In this document: positions 17,603 through 29,692 of the stretch, piece after piece | Position numbering within the stretch: position 1 is the first letter of the stretch | Layout: each line of letters begins with the position of its first letter | Source of the DNA: Romboutsia faecis | Lineage (GTDB): Bacteria; Bacillota; Clostridia; Peptostreptococcales; Peptostreptococcaceae | Assembly (NCBI RefSeq): GCF_014323405.1 | Contig: NZ_JACRWE010000004.1 | Location: 124,001-188,000 of the forward strand | Reading direction: 5' to 3' | Length of the DNA: 64,000 bases | Notes under the pieces: generated by a model | The model's input: the letters and a program-made list of their open reading frames with translations, nothing else | The model's database searches: none | What the model was told of the DNA's origin: nothing | Made by a program: the position numbers and the translations under genes

Positions 17603-20164
17603 ATGTTTGAATTTATATTGAATAATGAGAAAGTTATTGCTGCAGAAAACAAGAAGCTCTTACAATTTCTTAGAGAAGATATGAATATAACATCTGTAAA
17701 GAATGGATGCTCAGAAGGTGCATGTGGAACTTGTATGGTTATTGTCGATGGGCAAGCTAAAAAAGCCTGTGTTCTTACAACTCAAAAACTAATTGGAAAG
17801 AATGTAATAACTATAGAAGGTATGAGCGAAAGAGAGAGAGATGTATATGCCTATGCCTTTTCTAGTCAGGGGGCAGTACAGTGTGGTTTCTGTATACCAG
17901 GTATGGTAATAAGTGCAAAAGCTTTATTAGATATTAATAATAATCCAACAGAAAGCGAAATAAAGAAAGCTCTAAAGGGTAACATATGCAGATGTACAGG
18001 ATATGTAAAAATTATTAAAGCTATAGAACTAGCAGCTAAAATATTTAGAGAAAATATAGATGTACCTAAAGTTGCTTGTAAGGGATTGATAGGAGAAAAT
18101 CTTCCAAGAATAGATGCAGTATCTAAAGCACTTGGAATGGCCGAATATGTAGATGATATAAGAATAGATGGAATGATTTATGGTTCAGCAGTAAGAACAA
18201 AGTATCCGAGAGCTCTTGTAAAAAAAATAGATATAGAAGATGCTAAGGCATATCCTGGTGTAGTAGCAGTACTTACATCTAAAGACATACCAGGAACTAT
18301 AAAGGTTGGTCACTTAAAAAAGGACTGGGATACTTTGATACCAGAAGGAGAAATAACTAGATATCTAGGAGACGCAATAGTATTAGTTGCAGCTGAAACT
18401 AAGGAGGCCCTTGAAGAAGCTAAAAAACTTGTAAAAATAGATTATGAAGAATTAACTCCTATTACGTGTCCAGAAGAAGCATTAAAGGAAGATGCTCCTA
18501 AAATACATGAAACAGGAAATGTTTTAGTAAATGAGCATTTAGTTAGAGGCAATGCAGATGAAAAGATAAAGAATTCTAAGTACGTTGTCACTAGGAAATA
18601 TTCTACACCATTTACAGAGCATGCTTTTTTAGAGCCAGAATGTGCAGTAGCAGGCCCACATGGTGAGGATGGAATAATAATATACTCATCTGATCAAGGT
18701 GTATTTGCAACTCAACACGAATGTGCAGATATGTTAGGACTACCTTATGAAAAAGTAAGAGTAATAAATAAAATGGTAGGTGGAGGATTTGGTGGAAAAG
18801 AAGATATGAGTGTTCAACATCATGCAGCTCTTTTGGCCTATCATACAAAGAAATTTGTAAAAGTACTTCTTACAAGAAAAGAAAGTATAATAATACATCC
18901 TAAAAGACATGCAGTGGAGCTAGAGTTAACTACGGCCTGTGATGAAGATGGATATTTAACAGGTATGAAAGCTAAAATTATATCTGATACAGGGGCCTAT
19001 GCATCTCTTGGAGGGCCAGTACTTCAGAGATTGTGTACTCATGCAGCTGGTCCGTATAATTATCAGGATATAGATATTGATGGGACTGCAGTTTATACCA
19101 ATAACCCTCCAGGAGGAGCATTTAGAGGATTTGGAGTTACTCAAAGTTGTTTTGCAACAGAATGTAATATAAATCTTTTAGCTGAAAAAGTAGGAATATC
19201 TCCTTGGGAAATTAGATATAAAAATGCAGTAAGGCCAGGTCAAGTTTTACCAAATGGTCAGATTGCAGATGAGGGTACTGCTATAGTAGAAACATTAGAG
19301 GCTGTTAAGGAAGAATATGAAAAGCATCCTTATGCAGGAATAGCTTGTGCTATGAAAAATAGCGGTGTCGGAGTTGGAATACCAGATATAGGTAGATGTA
19401 GATTAGTAATTATAGATGGAAAAGTTCACATAAGAACAAGTGCATCTTGTATAGGTCAAGGAATGGGTACTGTTGCAACTCAAATGATATGTGAAACAGC
19501 AAAGATTAGTCCAGATCTTATAGTACATGATGCCCCAGATACATTTTTAACACCAGATTCAGGAAATACTACTGCATCAAGACAAACAGTGTTTACAGGA
19601 GAGGCTACAAAGGTAGCTTCTAAAAAGTTAAAAGAAGCATTGGATTCTGGAAAAACATTAGCAGATTTAGAAGGTGAAGAATTTTATGGAGAGTACGCTA
19701 GTGTAACTGATAAGATGGGGTGTAATAAAGAGAATCCAATAAGTCACGTAGCGTATGGTTATGCAACTCATGTAGCAATATTAAATGAAGATGGTAAATT
19801 AAAAAAACTTATAGCTGCTCATGATGTAGGTAGGGCTGTAAATCCAATTAGTTTAGAAGGTCAAATTGAGGGTGGAGTTGTAATGTCTATAGGATATGCA
19901 TTAACTGAAGACTATCCATTAGAAAATTGTATTCCTAAAGCTAAATATGGAACATTAGGATTATTTAAGTCTATAGATATACCAGAAGTAAAAGCTATAG
20001 TTGTAGAAAAGAATAAGTCAGATTTAGCTTATGGAGCTAAGGGAGTAGGAGAAATAACATCAATACCAACAGCGCCAGCAATACAAAACGCATATTATGT
20101 ATATGATAACGAGTTTAGGACAAAACTTCCATTAGCAAAAACACCATATAGTAAGAAGAAATAA
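17603..20164 (+). CDS. Selenium-dependent-type xanthine dehydrogenase, 2Fe-2S and molybdenum domains fused
   Basis: A molybdenum hydroxylase of 853 residues. The N-terminal plant-type ferredoxin cluster uses Cys36, 41, 44 and 56. The second 2Fe-2S domain uses Cys94, 97, 129 and 131 (CGFC, CRCT). From residue 170 on comes the molybdopterin catalytic chain (GGGFGGKEDMS, PPGGAFRGFGVTQ, GEITSIPTAPAI). The FAD domain of ordinary xanthine dehydrogenases is missing, and no FAD-subunit gene is in the window. This layout, with ssnA, ygeY and hydA neighbours, matches the family linked to SelD, YqeB and YqeC that carries a labile selenium ligand rather than selenocysteine. It would interconvert hypoxanthine, xanthine and urate. 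Confidence 0.93.
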   Translation: MFEFILNNEKVIAAENKKLLQFLREDMNITSVKNGCSEGACGTCMVIVDGQAKKACVLTTQKLIGKNVITIEGMSERERDVYAYAFSSQGAVQCGFCIPGMVISAKALLDINNNPTESEIKKALKGNICRCTGYVKIIKAIELAAKIFRENIDVPKVACKGLIGENLPRIDAVSKALGMAEYVDDIRIDGMIYGSAVRTKYPRALVKKIDIEDAKAYPGVVAVLTSKDIPGTIKVGHLKKDWDTLIPEGEITRYLGDAIVLVAAETKEALEEAKKLVKIDYEELTPITCPEEALKEDAPKIHETGNVLVNEHLVRGNADEKIKNSKYVVTRKYSTPFTEHAFLEPECAVAGPHGEDGIIIYSSDQGVFATQHECADMLGLPYEKVRVINKMVGGGFGGKEDMSVQHHAALLAYHTKKFVKVLLTRKESIIIHPKRHAVELELTTACDEDGYLTGMKAKIISDTGAYASLGGPVLQRLCTHAAGPYNYQDIDIDGTAVYTNNPPGGAFRGFGVTQSCFATECNINLLAEKVGISPWEIRYKNAVRPGQVLPNGQIADEGTAIVETLEAVKEEYEKHPYAGIACAMKNSGVGVGIPDIGRCRLVIIDGKVHIRTSASCIGQGMGTVATQMICETAKISPDLIVHDAPDTFLTPDSGNTTASRQTVFTGEATKVASKKLKEALDSGKTLADLEGEEFYGEYASVTDKMGCNKENPISHVAYGYATHVAILNEDGKLKKLIAAHDVGRAVNPISLEGQIEGGVVMSIGYALTEDYPLENCIPKAKYGTLGLFKSIDIPEVKAIVVEKNKSDLAYGAKGVGEITSIPTAPAIQNAYYVYDNEFRTKLPLAKTPYSKKK

Positions 20165-20180
20165 ATTATGGAGGAACGAT

Positions 20181-20558
20181 ATGAGTAAAATAGTAATTGA
20201 TACAAAAAATGCACCAGGGGCAATAGGACCATATTCACAAGGAATAATCGTTGGAAATTTAGTATATACTTCTGGACAGCTTCCAATAGATATAGCAACA
20301 GGAGAGTTAGTACAAGAAGTTAAATCAGCTACAAAAGCTTCATTAGATAATATTAAAGCTATATTAGAAGAAGCTGGAACATCAATGGATAATATATTTA
20401 AGACTACAGTATTTGTAAAAGATTTAAATGATTTTAATGCAGTAAATGAAGTTTATGCAACTTATTTTAAATCTAATCCACCAGCTAGGTCTTGTGTTCA
20501 AGTTGCAAAATTACCAAAAGATGCAGTAATAGAAATAGAAGCAATAGCAGTTTTATAA
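20181..20558 (+). CDS. ridA: RidA family 2-iminopropanoate/2-iminobutanoate deaminase
   Basis: 125 residues with the full YjgF/YER057c/UK114 signature: APGAIGPYSQG at the N-terminus, VYTSGQLPID, and the C-terminal PPARSCVQVAKLPKDA with the catalytic arginine. RidA hydrolyses reactive enamines and imines released by PLP lyases. As last gene of an operon led by dpaL, it fits disposal of the 2-aminoacrylate made from diaminopropionate. It lies 16 bases after the xanthine dehydrogenase and is followed by a strong terminator. Confidence 0.95.
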   Translation: MSKIVIDTKNAPGAIGPYSQGIIVGNLVYTSGQLPIDIATGELVQEVKSATKASLDNIKAILEEAGTSMDNIFKTTVFVKDLNDFNAVNEVYATYFKSNPPARSCVQVAKLPKDAVIEIEAIAVL

Positions 20559-20618
20559 AAATAATAAATATTAATAAAGCCTAATAAAATTCCATAATCT
20601 TTAAGACCCATAATTTTC

Positions 20619-20681
20619 AAAACCCTATGCTATAGTATAAAATAAATGTTAATATATACTATAGCATAGGGTTTGTTTTAG
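20619..20681 (+). terminator. Terminator closing the purine-degradation operon
   Basis: AAACCCTATGCTATAGTATA (20620-20639) is the perfect complement of 20655-20674, a 20-bp stem with a 15-base loop, followed by TTTGTTTTA-like T-rich sequence. It separates ridA from rpoN. Confidence 0.85.
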
Positions 20682-20715
20682 TGAAATAAAATTAAATGTT
20701 GATAGGGGGTTCGGT

Positions 20716-22065
20716 ATGAATTTTAATAATGGTATAGAATTAACACAATCTCAAAAATTAATAATGACAGCGAATCTAAGGCAATCTTTAGAAGTATTAA
20801 ATATGAATAGGATGGAGTTAGAAAGTGAGATTGTAAAAGAGCTTGAGAGTAACCCTTTATTAGATGCCGAGAAAAACAGTGAAATAAATTGGGAACAGTA
20901 TATAAAGGATATGGAAAATTCAAGAAGCTTCAATAGGTTTGAAAACGTATTCAATGGCGATAGTGAGGTTAACTTAGAGAATATTATTAAAAGTAATTCT
21001 AATATATATGATGATTTAAAATTTCAAATAAGTTTATATAAATTAGATAATTTAGAAAGAATGGTATGTGAGTATATTATAGATAGCTTAGATGAAGATG
21101 GATATCTAAATATTAGCGATTACGAAATAATTGAATCATTAAATATAGATGTAGAGACATTTGAAGAATGTATGCATAAGGTTCAGAATTTAGAACCAAG
21201 TGGTGTTGCTGCGAGAAATCTAGAAGAATGTTTAATAATACAAATTAATAATCATGGAATATTTGATGAAATATTAGAAAGTATAATAAAGCAAGACTTA
21301 AAATTAATTGCAAGTAATAAATATAAAGATATCTGTAAAAAGTACAAAATAACTTTACAAGAATGTAAAAGGTTCGCTGAGTTAATAAAGGATTTAAACC
21401 CAAAACCATGTGAAGGTTATTTTAATTCTAGTAAGGAATCTATCTATGTACAACCAGATGTAATTGTAGAAAAAATAGAAGATGAGTTCATTGCATATCT
21501 TAATGAAAGAGATTCTTATAAGTTAAAAATAAATAATTTCTATAAAGAAGTTCTAAAAAATTCTCAGGCAGATAAAGATGCAAAGGATTTTATAAAAGAA
21601 AGACTAAATTCTGCATTAAGCTTAATAAAGAATATAGACAGTAGAAAGAGCACCATTTTAAAGATAGCTGAAATAATATTAAAAAAACAAGAAGGATTTT
21701 TTAATAAAGGAGCTAAATATATAAATCCTATGACTATGAAAGAAGTAGCAGAAGAATTAAGTTGCCATGAATCAACGATTAGTAGAGGGGTAAATGGCAA
21801 ATATATGTTAACACCATTTGGAACTTATGAGTTTAAGTATTTCTTTAATAGTTCATTAGAAAATGATAATAATGAGGCTATATCTAGTGCCAGCATAAAA
21901 AACATGATAAGGGATAAAATAAAGGCAGAAAAAAAGGACAAGCCACTTAGTGATGATAAAATTGCAAAATTACTAAAAGAGGAAGGTATAAATGTTGCTA
22001 GAAGAACTGTAGCAAAATATAGAGAAGAGTTAGGTATACTATCTTCAAGTAAAAGGAAAAAATAA
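20716..22065 (+). CDS. rpoN: RNA polymerase sigma-54 factor
   Basis: All three regions of sigma-54 are visible. The N-terminal activator-interacting region has LTQSQKLIMTANLRQSLEVL and ELESNPLLD. The core-binding middle includes LEPSGVAARNLEECLIIQ. The DNA-binding part has SCHESTISRGVNGKYMLTPFGTYEFKYFF, with the RPN box as ARRTVAKYREELGI near the end. Length 449 is normal and GATAGGGGG precedes the ATG. It lies behind a sigma-54-dependent operon whose activator is just upstream, so both parts of the switch flank the operon. Its own promoter must lie in 20680-20705 or be read-through; none is obvious. Confidence 0.96.
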   Translation: MNFNNGIELTQSQKLIMTANLRQSLEVLNMNRMELESEIVKELESNPLLDAEKNSEINWEQYIKDMENSRSFNRFENVFNGDSEVNLENIIKSNSNIYDDLKFQISLYKLDNLERMVCEYIIDSLDEDGYLNISDYEIIESLNIDVETFEECMHKVQNLEPSGVAARNLEECLIIQINNHGIFDEILESIIKQDLKLIASNKYKDICKKYKITLQECKRFAELIKDLNPKPCEGYFNSSKESIYVQPDVIVEKIEDEFIAYLNERDSYKLKINNFYKEVLKNSQADKDAKDFIKERLNSALSLIKNIDSRKSTILKIAEIILKKQEGFFNKGAKYINPMTMKEVAEELSCHESTISRGVNGKYMLTPFGTYEFKYFFNSSLENDNNEAISSASIKNMIRDKIKAEKKDKPLSDDKIAKLLKEEGINVARRTVAKYREELGILSSSKRKK

Positions 22066-22102
22066 TAAACTGGAAAAATATAAAAAAATATCCTGAAAAC
22101 TA

Positions 22103-22131
22103 TTGAAATATATAAAGATATGATTTAAAAT
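22103..22131 (+). promoter_or_regulatory. Sigma-A promoter of the cggR-gap operon
   Basis: TTGAAA (22103-22108), 17 bases, TAAAAT (22126-22131). Transcription would start near 22138, just before the CggR-type operator. Confidence 0.7.
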
Positions 22132-22144
22132 TAAATTATCTTGT

Positions 22145-22180
22145 GGGACTTAAATTGAGTGTAGGGACAATTAACGTCCC
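22145..22180 (+). promoter_or_regulatory. CggR-type operator
   Basis: Two GGGAC half-sites start at 22145 and 22164. The second continues as GGGAC-N7-GTCCC, a perfect palindrome. In B. subtilis the CggR operator has GGGAC boxes about 20 bases apart between promoter and gene; here the distance is 19 and the position just after the predicted start of transcription is the same. Repression relieved by fructose-1,6-bisphosphate is expected from the family. Confidence 0.75.
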
Positions 22181-22208
22181 TGGTAAAATTATAACAAGGA
22201 GTTATAAC

Positions 22209-23231
22209 ATGAAAGACCTAATTAAATTTCAGAAAAAATTGATTCCCCAAGTTGTTGAGCTTATGGAAAGAAGATATTCGATTTTAAGACAAATATCTTT
22301 AAGTGAGCCAGTAGGAAGGAGAACCTTATCAAGTATATTAGATATAAGTGAAAGAATTATAAGATCAGAAACTGAGTTTTTAAAAGAACAAGGTCTTATA
22401 AATGTTGCAGGTTCAGGTATGACAATAAGTCTAGAAGGTGAAGAGCTTCTAGATGATCTTAAGGATACTATGAATTATGTAACAGGACTTTCAAAACTGC
22501 AAGATAAGGTAAAAGAAAAACTGGGTGTAAAGAAAGTATTATTAGTACCTGGAAGTTTTGATAAAAATGAAAGTATTTTATATGATATAGCAAAATGTGG
22601 AGCTGATTATTTTCTTCAAGTTCTAAAGCCAGAAGATGTGGTTTCTATAACTGGAGGAAGTACAATGCTTGAGTTTTCAAAAGCTCTTAAAACAGATAAA
22701 AAATACAATAATGTTACTGTAGTACCAGCTAGAGGTAGTATGGGTAAAATTGTAGAAACTCAAACAAGCAATATAGTTTCTATTATAAGTAAGAAGCTTA
22801 GCTCGCATTACAAATTACTTAATATACCAGATGAATTAAGTGAAGAAGCAAAAAATAGTTTAATTCAAGAGCCAGAAATTAAAAGTACATTAGAACATAT
22901 TGAGAAAACTGATATATTAGTATTTGGCATTGGAAGAGCTGATGAGATGGCAAGAAGAAGAAAGCTATCTGATGATCAAGTTGAAGAAATAATATCAAAG
23001 GGAGCAGTGTGTGAAGCATTTGGATATTATTTCAATAAAGATGGAGAAATAGTATATAAGCTAAATACTGTAGGTATAGACTTAAATACTGTTAATAATG
23101 TTAGGGAAACAATTGCCGTATTTGGAGGCACAACAAAGGTAGAAGCTTGCATAGCAATCTCAAAGGTGGATAAGAATATAGTTCTTGTTACTGACGAAGA
23201 AAGTGCTTGCAAAATTCTAGAATCAATTTAG
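22209..23231 (+). CDS. cggR: Central glycolytic genes regulator CggR
   Basis: A SorC/DeoR-family repressor of 340 residues. The N-terminal half has a winged helix-turn-helix (SEPVGRRTLSSILDISERIIRSE). The sugar-phosphate-binding domain shows GGSTMLEFSKAL and VFGIGRADEMARRRKL. I use the ATG at 22209, 7 bases after AAGGAG; the open frame extends upstream through the operator to a GTG without a ribosome site. It heads the glycolytic gene set and should repress it when fructose-1,6-bisphosphate is low. gap follows after 62 bases that hold a small ACTAGC/GCTAGT hairpin, where this mRNA is cleaved in Bacillus. Confidence 0.93.
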   Translation: MKDLIKFQKKLIPQVVELMERRYSILRQISLSEPVGRRTLSSILDISERIIRSETEFLKEQGLINVAGSGMTISLEGEELLDDLKDTMNYVTGLSKLQDKVKEKLGVKKVLLVPGSFDKNESILYDIAKCGADYFLQVLKPEDVVSITGGSTMLEFSKALKTDKKYNNVTVVPARGSMGKIVETQTSNIVSIISKKLSSHYKLLNIPDELSEEAKNSLIQEPEIKSTLEHIEKTDILVFGIGRADEMARRRKLSDDQVEEIISKGAVCEAFGYYFNKDGEIVYKLNTVGIDLNTVNNVRETIAVFGGTTKVEACIAISKVDKNIVLVTDEESACKILESI

Positions 23232-23266
23232 TTAACCACTAGCCAAGCTAGTAAAATATATTATAA

Positions 23267-24301
<1,035 letters not shown>

Positions 24302-24309
24302 TTTTAACT

Positions 24310-24352
24310 AGTCCGGGTTTGTAGTTTTATACTACGGGCTCCGGACTTTTTT
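24310..24352 (+). terminator. Terminator or attenuator between gap and pgk
   Basis: AGTCCGG (24310-24316) pairs with CCGGACT (24341-24347), and GTAGT with ACTAC inside, followed by TTTTTT. It sits within the glycolytic gene set and should reduce read-through into pgk or separate the two units. Confidence 0.85.
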
Positions 24353-24404
24353 AAACAAGGGGAAGATATATTATAAGAATTCGGTTTTGAAAGGAGAACT
24401 CAAC

Positions 24405-25604
24405 ATGTCAATGCTTAACAAAAAAAGTATAGAAGATATAAATGTGAACGGAAAAAAAGTATTAGTAAGATGTGACTTCAATGTACCTTTAAAGGATGGA
24501 GTTATAACTGATGAAAATAGATTAAATGGTGCATTACCAACGATAAAATACCTAATAGAACAAGGAGCTAAAGTTATATTATGCTCTCATCTAGGGAAAC
24601 CAAAAGGTGAAGCTAAGCCAGAATTATCTTTAGCACCAGTTGCAAAAAGATTATCTGAAATGTTAGGTCAAGAAGTAGTATTTGCTGCTGACGAAAATGT
24701 AGTAGGAGAAAATGCAAAGGCTGCTGTAGCTAAAATGCAAAATGGTGATGTAGTATTATTAGAAAATACTAGATATAGAAAAGAAGAAACTAAAAATGAA
24801 GAAAACTACTCTAAAGAATTAGCTTCTTTAGCAGAAGTATATGTAAATGATGCATTCGGTACTGCTCATAGAGCTCACTGTTCAACAGTAGGTGCTGGAG
24901 AATTCTTACAAGAAAGAGCTTGTGGATACTTAATTCAAAAAGAATTAAAGTTCTTAGGAGAAGCTGTAGCTAATCCTGTAAGACCTTTCACTGCTATATT
25001 AGGTGGAGCAAAAGTTTCTGATAAGATAGCTGTTATAAATCAATTATTAGATAAAGTTGATAACTTAATAATTGGTGGAGGAATGGCTTATACATTCTTA
25101 AAAGCTCAAGGATATGAAATAGGAACTTCTTTAGTAGAAGAAGATAAAGTAGAATATGCTAAAGAAATGATGGAAAAGGCAGCTGCTAAAGGTGTTAAAT
25201 TATTATTACCAATAGATAATGCTGTTGCTGATAAATTTGCTGATGTTACTCCAGTTATAACTGAAGATGCTAACATACCAGCAGGACATATGGGTCTAGA
25301 TATAGGACCAAAAACTATAGAAGAATATGTAAACACAGTAAATGCTTCTAGGACAATAGTATGGAATGGACCAATGGGAGTTTTCGAATTTGCTAACTTT
25401 GCAGAAGGTACATTAGCAGTAGCTAAAGCAATGGCTGCTTTAACTGATGCAACTACAGTAATAGGAGGAGGAGACTCTGCTGCTGCTGTTAACCAATTAG
25501 GATTCGGAGATAAAATGACTCACGTTTCTACTGGTGGAGGAGCATCATTAGAGTTTTTAGAAGGAAAAGAATTACCAGGAATAGTAGCTTTAGATAATAA
25601 ATAA
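24405..25604 (+). CDS. pgk: Phosphoglycerate kinase
   Basis: 399 residues with [17 protein letters not shown], the [10 protein letters not shown] segment, and the nucleotide-site motifs WNGPMGVFE and GGGDSAAAV. It makes ATP and 3-phosphoglycerate. I take the ATG at 24405, 8 bases after AAGGAG; an upstream in-frame TTG at 24387 precedes this ribosome site and is unlikely. Codon use is strongly biased, as in gap and eno. Confidence 0.97.
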   Translation: MSMLNKKSIEDINVNGKKVLVRCDFNVPLKDGVITDENRLNGALPTIKYLIEQGAKVILCSHLGKPKGEAKPELSLAPVAKRLSEMLGQEVVFAADENVVGENAKAAVAKMQNGDVVLLENTRYRKEETKNEENYSKELASLAEVYVNDAFGTAHRAHCSTVGAGEFLQERACGYLIQKELKFLGEAVANPVRPFTAILGGAKVSDKIAVINQLLDKVDNLIIGGGMAYTFLKAQGYEIGTSLVEEDKVEYAKEMMEKAAAKGVKLLLPIDNAVADKFADVTPVITEDANIPAGHMGLDIGPKTIEEYVNTVNASRTIVWNGPMGVFEFANFAEGTLAVAKAMAALTDATTVIGGGDSAAAVNQLGFGDKMTHVSTGGGASLEFLEGKELPGIVALDNK

Positions 25605-25671
25605 GAAATTGCAATTACCAATAGAGTATTTATTGTACTCGATTTTGATACTATAAATATGTTACCACAGA

Positions 25672-25750
25672 AGTTTTATTTTAATAAAACTACCTTAAAT
25701 TTTGTTATAATTAAGCTTAGGAAAATTTATCCTTGAATGAATTTTCCTAA
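25672..25750 (+). promoter_or_regulatory. Two hairpins and a TATAAT box in the pgk-tpiA gap
   Basis: AGTTTTATT/AATAAAACT (25672-25691) and TTAGGAAAATT/AATTTTCCTAA (25718-25750) can each fold. Neither has a good T-tract. TATAAT at 25706-25711 could be a -10 box, but no good -35 is visible. The gap may hold a processing site or a weak internal promoter. Confidence 0.35.
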
Positions 25751-25780
25751 TGACTTGATTAAAGTGTGGAGGAATTGAAA

Positions 25781-26524
25781 ATGAGAAAACCTATAATAGC
25801 TGGAAACTGGAAAATGAATAAGACTATAGCAGAGGCTTTAGCTTTTGTTGATGATGTTAAAGAAAGAGTAAACAATGAAAATGTAGATGCAGTAATATGC
25901 GCACCGTTCATAGCTTTAAAAGATTTAAAAGAAGCAACAAAAGGAACTGACATAAAAATTGGAGCTCAAAATATGCATTTTGAAGAAAGTGGAGCTTTTA
26001 CAGGTGAAGTTTCACCTGGAATGTTAAAGGAAATAGGAATTGACTACGTGGTTATAGGACACTCTGAGAGAAGAGAATATTTCAATGAAACAAATGAAAC
26101 AGTAAACAAAAAGGTAGTAAAAGCTTTAGAACATGGCATAGATCCAATACTTTGCTGTGGAGAAACTCTAGAACAAAGAGAAGCTGGAGAGACTAAAGCT
26201 CATTGTAAAATACAAATTGAAGAGGGATTAAAAAATGTAGCTAAAGAAGATATATCTAAGGTTGTTATAGCTTATGAACCAATATGGGCTATAGGAACTG
26301 GAAAAACTGCAACTGCTGAAGATGCTAATGATGTTATATCTTACATAAGAGAAGTAGTAGCAGGATTATATGGAGAGTTAGCTCAAGATGTTAGAATACA
26401 ATATGGTGGAAGCGTTAAACCATCAAATGTTGCTGAAATAATGGCACAAAGTGATATAGATGGGGCTTTAGTTGGTGGGGCTAGTTTAGCTGCTGACGAC
26501 TATGTAAAGCTTGTAAATTTCTAA
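25781..26524 (+). CDS. tpiA: Triosephosphate isomerase
   Basis: 247 residues with [11 protein letters not shown] (substrate Asn and Lys), [11 protein letters not shown] (catalytic His), [11 protein letters not shown] (catalytic Glu) and the phosphate loop GGSVKPSN. I take the ATG at 25781, 8 bases after GGAGG; a GTG at 25766 lies upstream of the ribosome site. gpmI follows after 13 bases, so the two genes are cotranscribed. Confidence 0.97.
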   Translation: MRKPIIAGNWKMNKTIAEALAFVDDVKERVNNENVDAVICAPFIALKDLKEATKGTDIKIGAQNMHFEESGAFTGEVSPGMLKEIGIDYVVIGHSERREYFNETNETVNKKVVKALEHGIDPILCCGETLEQREAGETKAHCKIQIEEGLKNVAKEDISKVVIAYEPIWAIGTGKTATAEDANDVISYIREVVAGLYGELAQDVRIQYGGSVKPSNVAEIMAQSDIDGALVGGASLAADDYVKLVNF

Positions 26525-26537
26525 GGAGTGAAATAAT

Positions 26538-28067
26538 ATGAAAAAACCAGTTGCTTTAATCATAATGGATGGTTATGGATATACTAGTGAAACTAAAGGG
26601 AATGCTGTAGCTGCGGCTAACACTCCTAACTTAGATAGAATATCTAAAGAATATCCAAGCACATTAATAAATGCGAGTGGTCTAGATGTTGGATTACCAA
26701 ATGGACAAATGGGTAATTCAGAAGTTGGTCACACAAATATAGGTGCAGGAAGAATAGTATATCAAGACTTAACTAGAATAACAAAAGCAATAGAAGATGG
26801 CGACTTCTTTACTAATGAAGTTTTATGCCAAGCTATGGATAATGCAGTTGATAAGTCACTTCACATAATGGGATTATTATCTGATGGTGGAGTACATTCA
26901 CATATAGACCACCTAAAAGCGTTAGTTAAAATGGCTAAAGAAAAAGGTGTAAAAAAAGTATATGTTCATGCATTTACAGACGGTAGAGATACTGATCCAC
27001 AAAGTGCAATTACATATGTAAAAGAAGCTGAAGAAGTTATGGCTGAAGTAGGTGTAGGGGAATTTGCTTCTGTAAGTGGTAGATACTACGCAATGGACAG
27101 AGATAAGAGATGGGAAAGAGTTCAACTTGCATATGATGCAATGGTAGAAGGAAAAGGTGAAACTGCTACTTCTGCTACTGAAGCTATTCAAAACTCTTAT
27201 AATGAAGGTAAAAATGATGAATTCGTTTTACCAACAGTTATAGTTAAGGATAAAAATCCTGTTGGAACTATAAAAGAAGGAGATTCTGTAGTATTCTTTA
27301 ACTTTAGACCAGACAGAGCTAGACAAATAACTAGAGCATTAGTTTGTGATGAATTTGTAGGATTTGAAAGACCTTGTATGAAGACTTTCTTTGTATGCTT
27401 AACTGAATATGATATAACTATTAAAAATGTTCATATAGCATTTGGACCTCAATCATTAAGCAATACTTTAGGTGAGTATCTAGCTAATAATGGAAAAGTT
27501 CAATTAAGAGCTGCTGAAACAGAAAAGTATGCACATGTTACTTTCTTCTTCAATGGTGGAGTTGAAGAACCAAACCAAGGTGAAGAAAGATTATTAATAC
27601 CATCTCCAAAGGTTGCAACTTATGATTTACAACCAGAAATGTCTGCTGGTGAGTTATTAGAAAAGGTTGTAGCTAAAATAGATGAAGATAAATTTGACTT
27701 TATAGTTGTTAATTTTGCAAATCCTGATATGGTTGGACATACAGGAAATGTAGAAGCTGCTATAAAAGCAGTAGAAACAGTTGATAGCTGTGTAGGAAAA
27801 TTAGTTGATAAAATAATAGAAAAAGGTGGAAGCGCAATTATAACAGCTGACCACGGAAATGCAGAATTAATGGAAGATGTTGAGTCTGGAAAAACAATAA
27901 CAGCTCATTCTACTAATCCAGTACCATTTATAGTTGCAGGTGAAGAATTTAAAACATCTACATTACTAGAAGATGGAAGGTTATCTGATATAGCACCAAC
28001 TGTATTAGATATGATGCATTTAGAACAGCCAGAAGAAATGACTGGTCATTCATTAATAAAAAAATAA
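26538..28067 (+). CDS. gpmI: 2,3-bisphosphoglycerate-independent phosphoglycerate mutase
   Basis: 509 residues of the alkaline-phosphatase-like, manganese-dependent mutase. The phosphorylated serine is in MGNSEVGHTNIGAGR (near residue 62). DGRDTDP, FNFRPDRARQ and TADHGNAE hold metal and substrate ligands. AAGGAGTG is the ribosome site. It makes 2-phosphoglycerate for enolase. A 206-base AT-rich gap without a clear terminator separates it from eno. Confidence 0.97.
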   Translation: MKKPVALIIMDGYGYTSETKGNAVAAANTPNLDRISKEYPSTLINASGLDVGLPNGQMGNSEVGHTNIGAGRIVYQDLTRITKAIEDGDFFTNEVLCQAMDNAVDKSLHIMGLLSDGGVHSHIDHLKALVKMAKEKGVKKVYVHAFTDGRDTDPQSAITYVKEAEEVMAEVGVGEFASVSGRYYAMDRDKRWERVQLAYDAMVEGKGETATSATEAIQNSYNEGKNDEFVLPTVIVKDKNPVGTIKEGDSVVFFNFRPDRARQITRALVCDEFVGFERPCMKTFFVCLTEYDITIKNVHIAFGPQSLSNTLGEYLANNGKVQLRAAETEKYAHVTFFFNGGVEEPNQGEERLLIPSPKVATYDLQPEMSAGELLEKVVAKIDEDKFDFIVVNFANPDMVGHTGNVEAAIKAVETVDSCVGKLVDKIIEKGGSAIITADHGNAELMEDVESGKTITAHSTNPVPFIVAGEEFKTSTLLEDGRLSDIAPTVLDMMHLEQPEEMTGHSLIKK

Positions 28068-28252
28068 TTATTTAAATAAAAATAATTATTAATATATAAA
28101 TAAAATAAGGTTTACAAGATATACAATATATTATATAAATTACCCAAATACAAAACTAGATATAAAATTTATCCATCAAATAATATTTATTCTAAAATGT
28201 AAAAAGGGGAAAGGGTATTATATTGTATAAGAGGTTAACTATTATATTATAA

Positions 28253-29566
<1,314 letters not shown>

Positions 29567-29589
29567 TAATAATTTAAAATTATAATAAG

Positions 29590-29624
29590 AGAGCCAATAA
29601 TAAACGTATTATTGGCTCTTTTTA
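29590..29624 (+). terminator. Terminator after eno
   Basis: AGAGCCAATAATA (29590-29602) and TATTATTGGCTCT (29607-29619) form a perfect stem followed by TTTTT. Confidence 0.92.
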
Positions 29625-29692
29625 TGTTTTTAAAAATAATTTATATTAAAAATGAACCGATAATAAAGTTATGACAATAATAAGTGTAGGTA

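Noticed and set aside
17603..20164. Selenocysteine (in-frame TGA) in the xanthine dehydrogenase
   Set aside because: The frame is open with no TGA. The family carries selenium as a labile ligand of the cofactor, not as selenocysteine.
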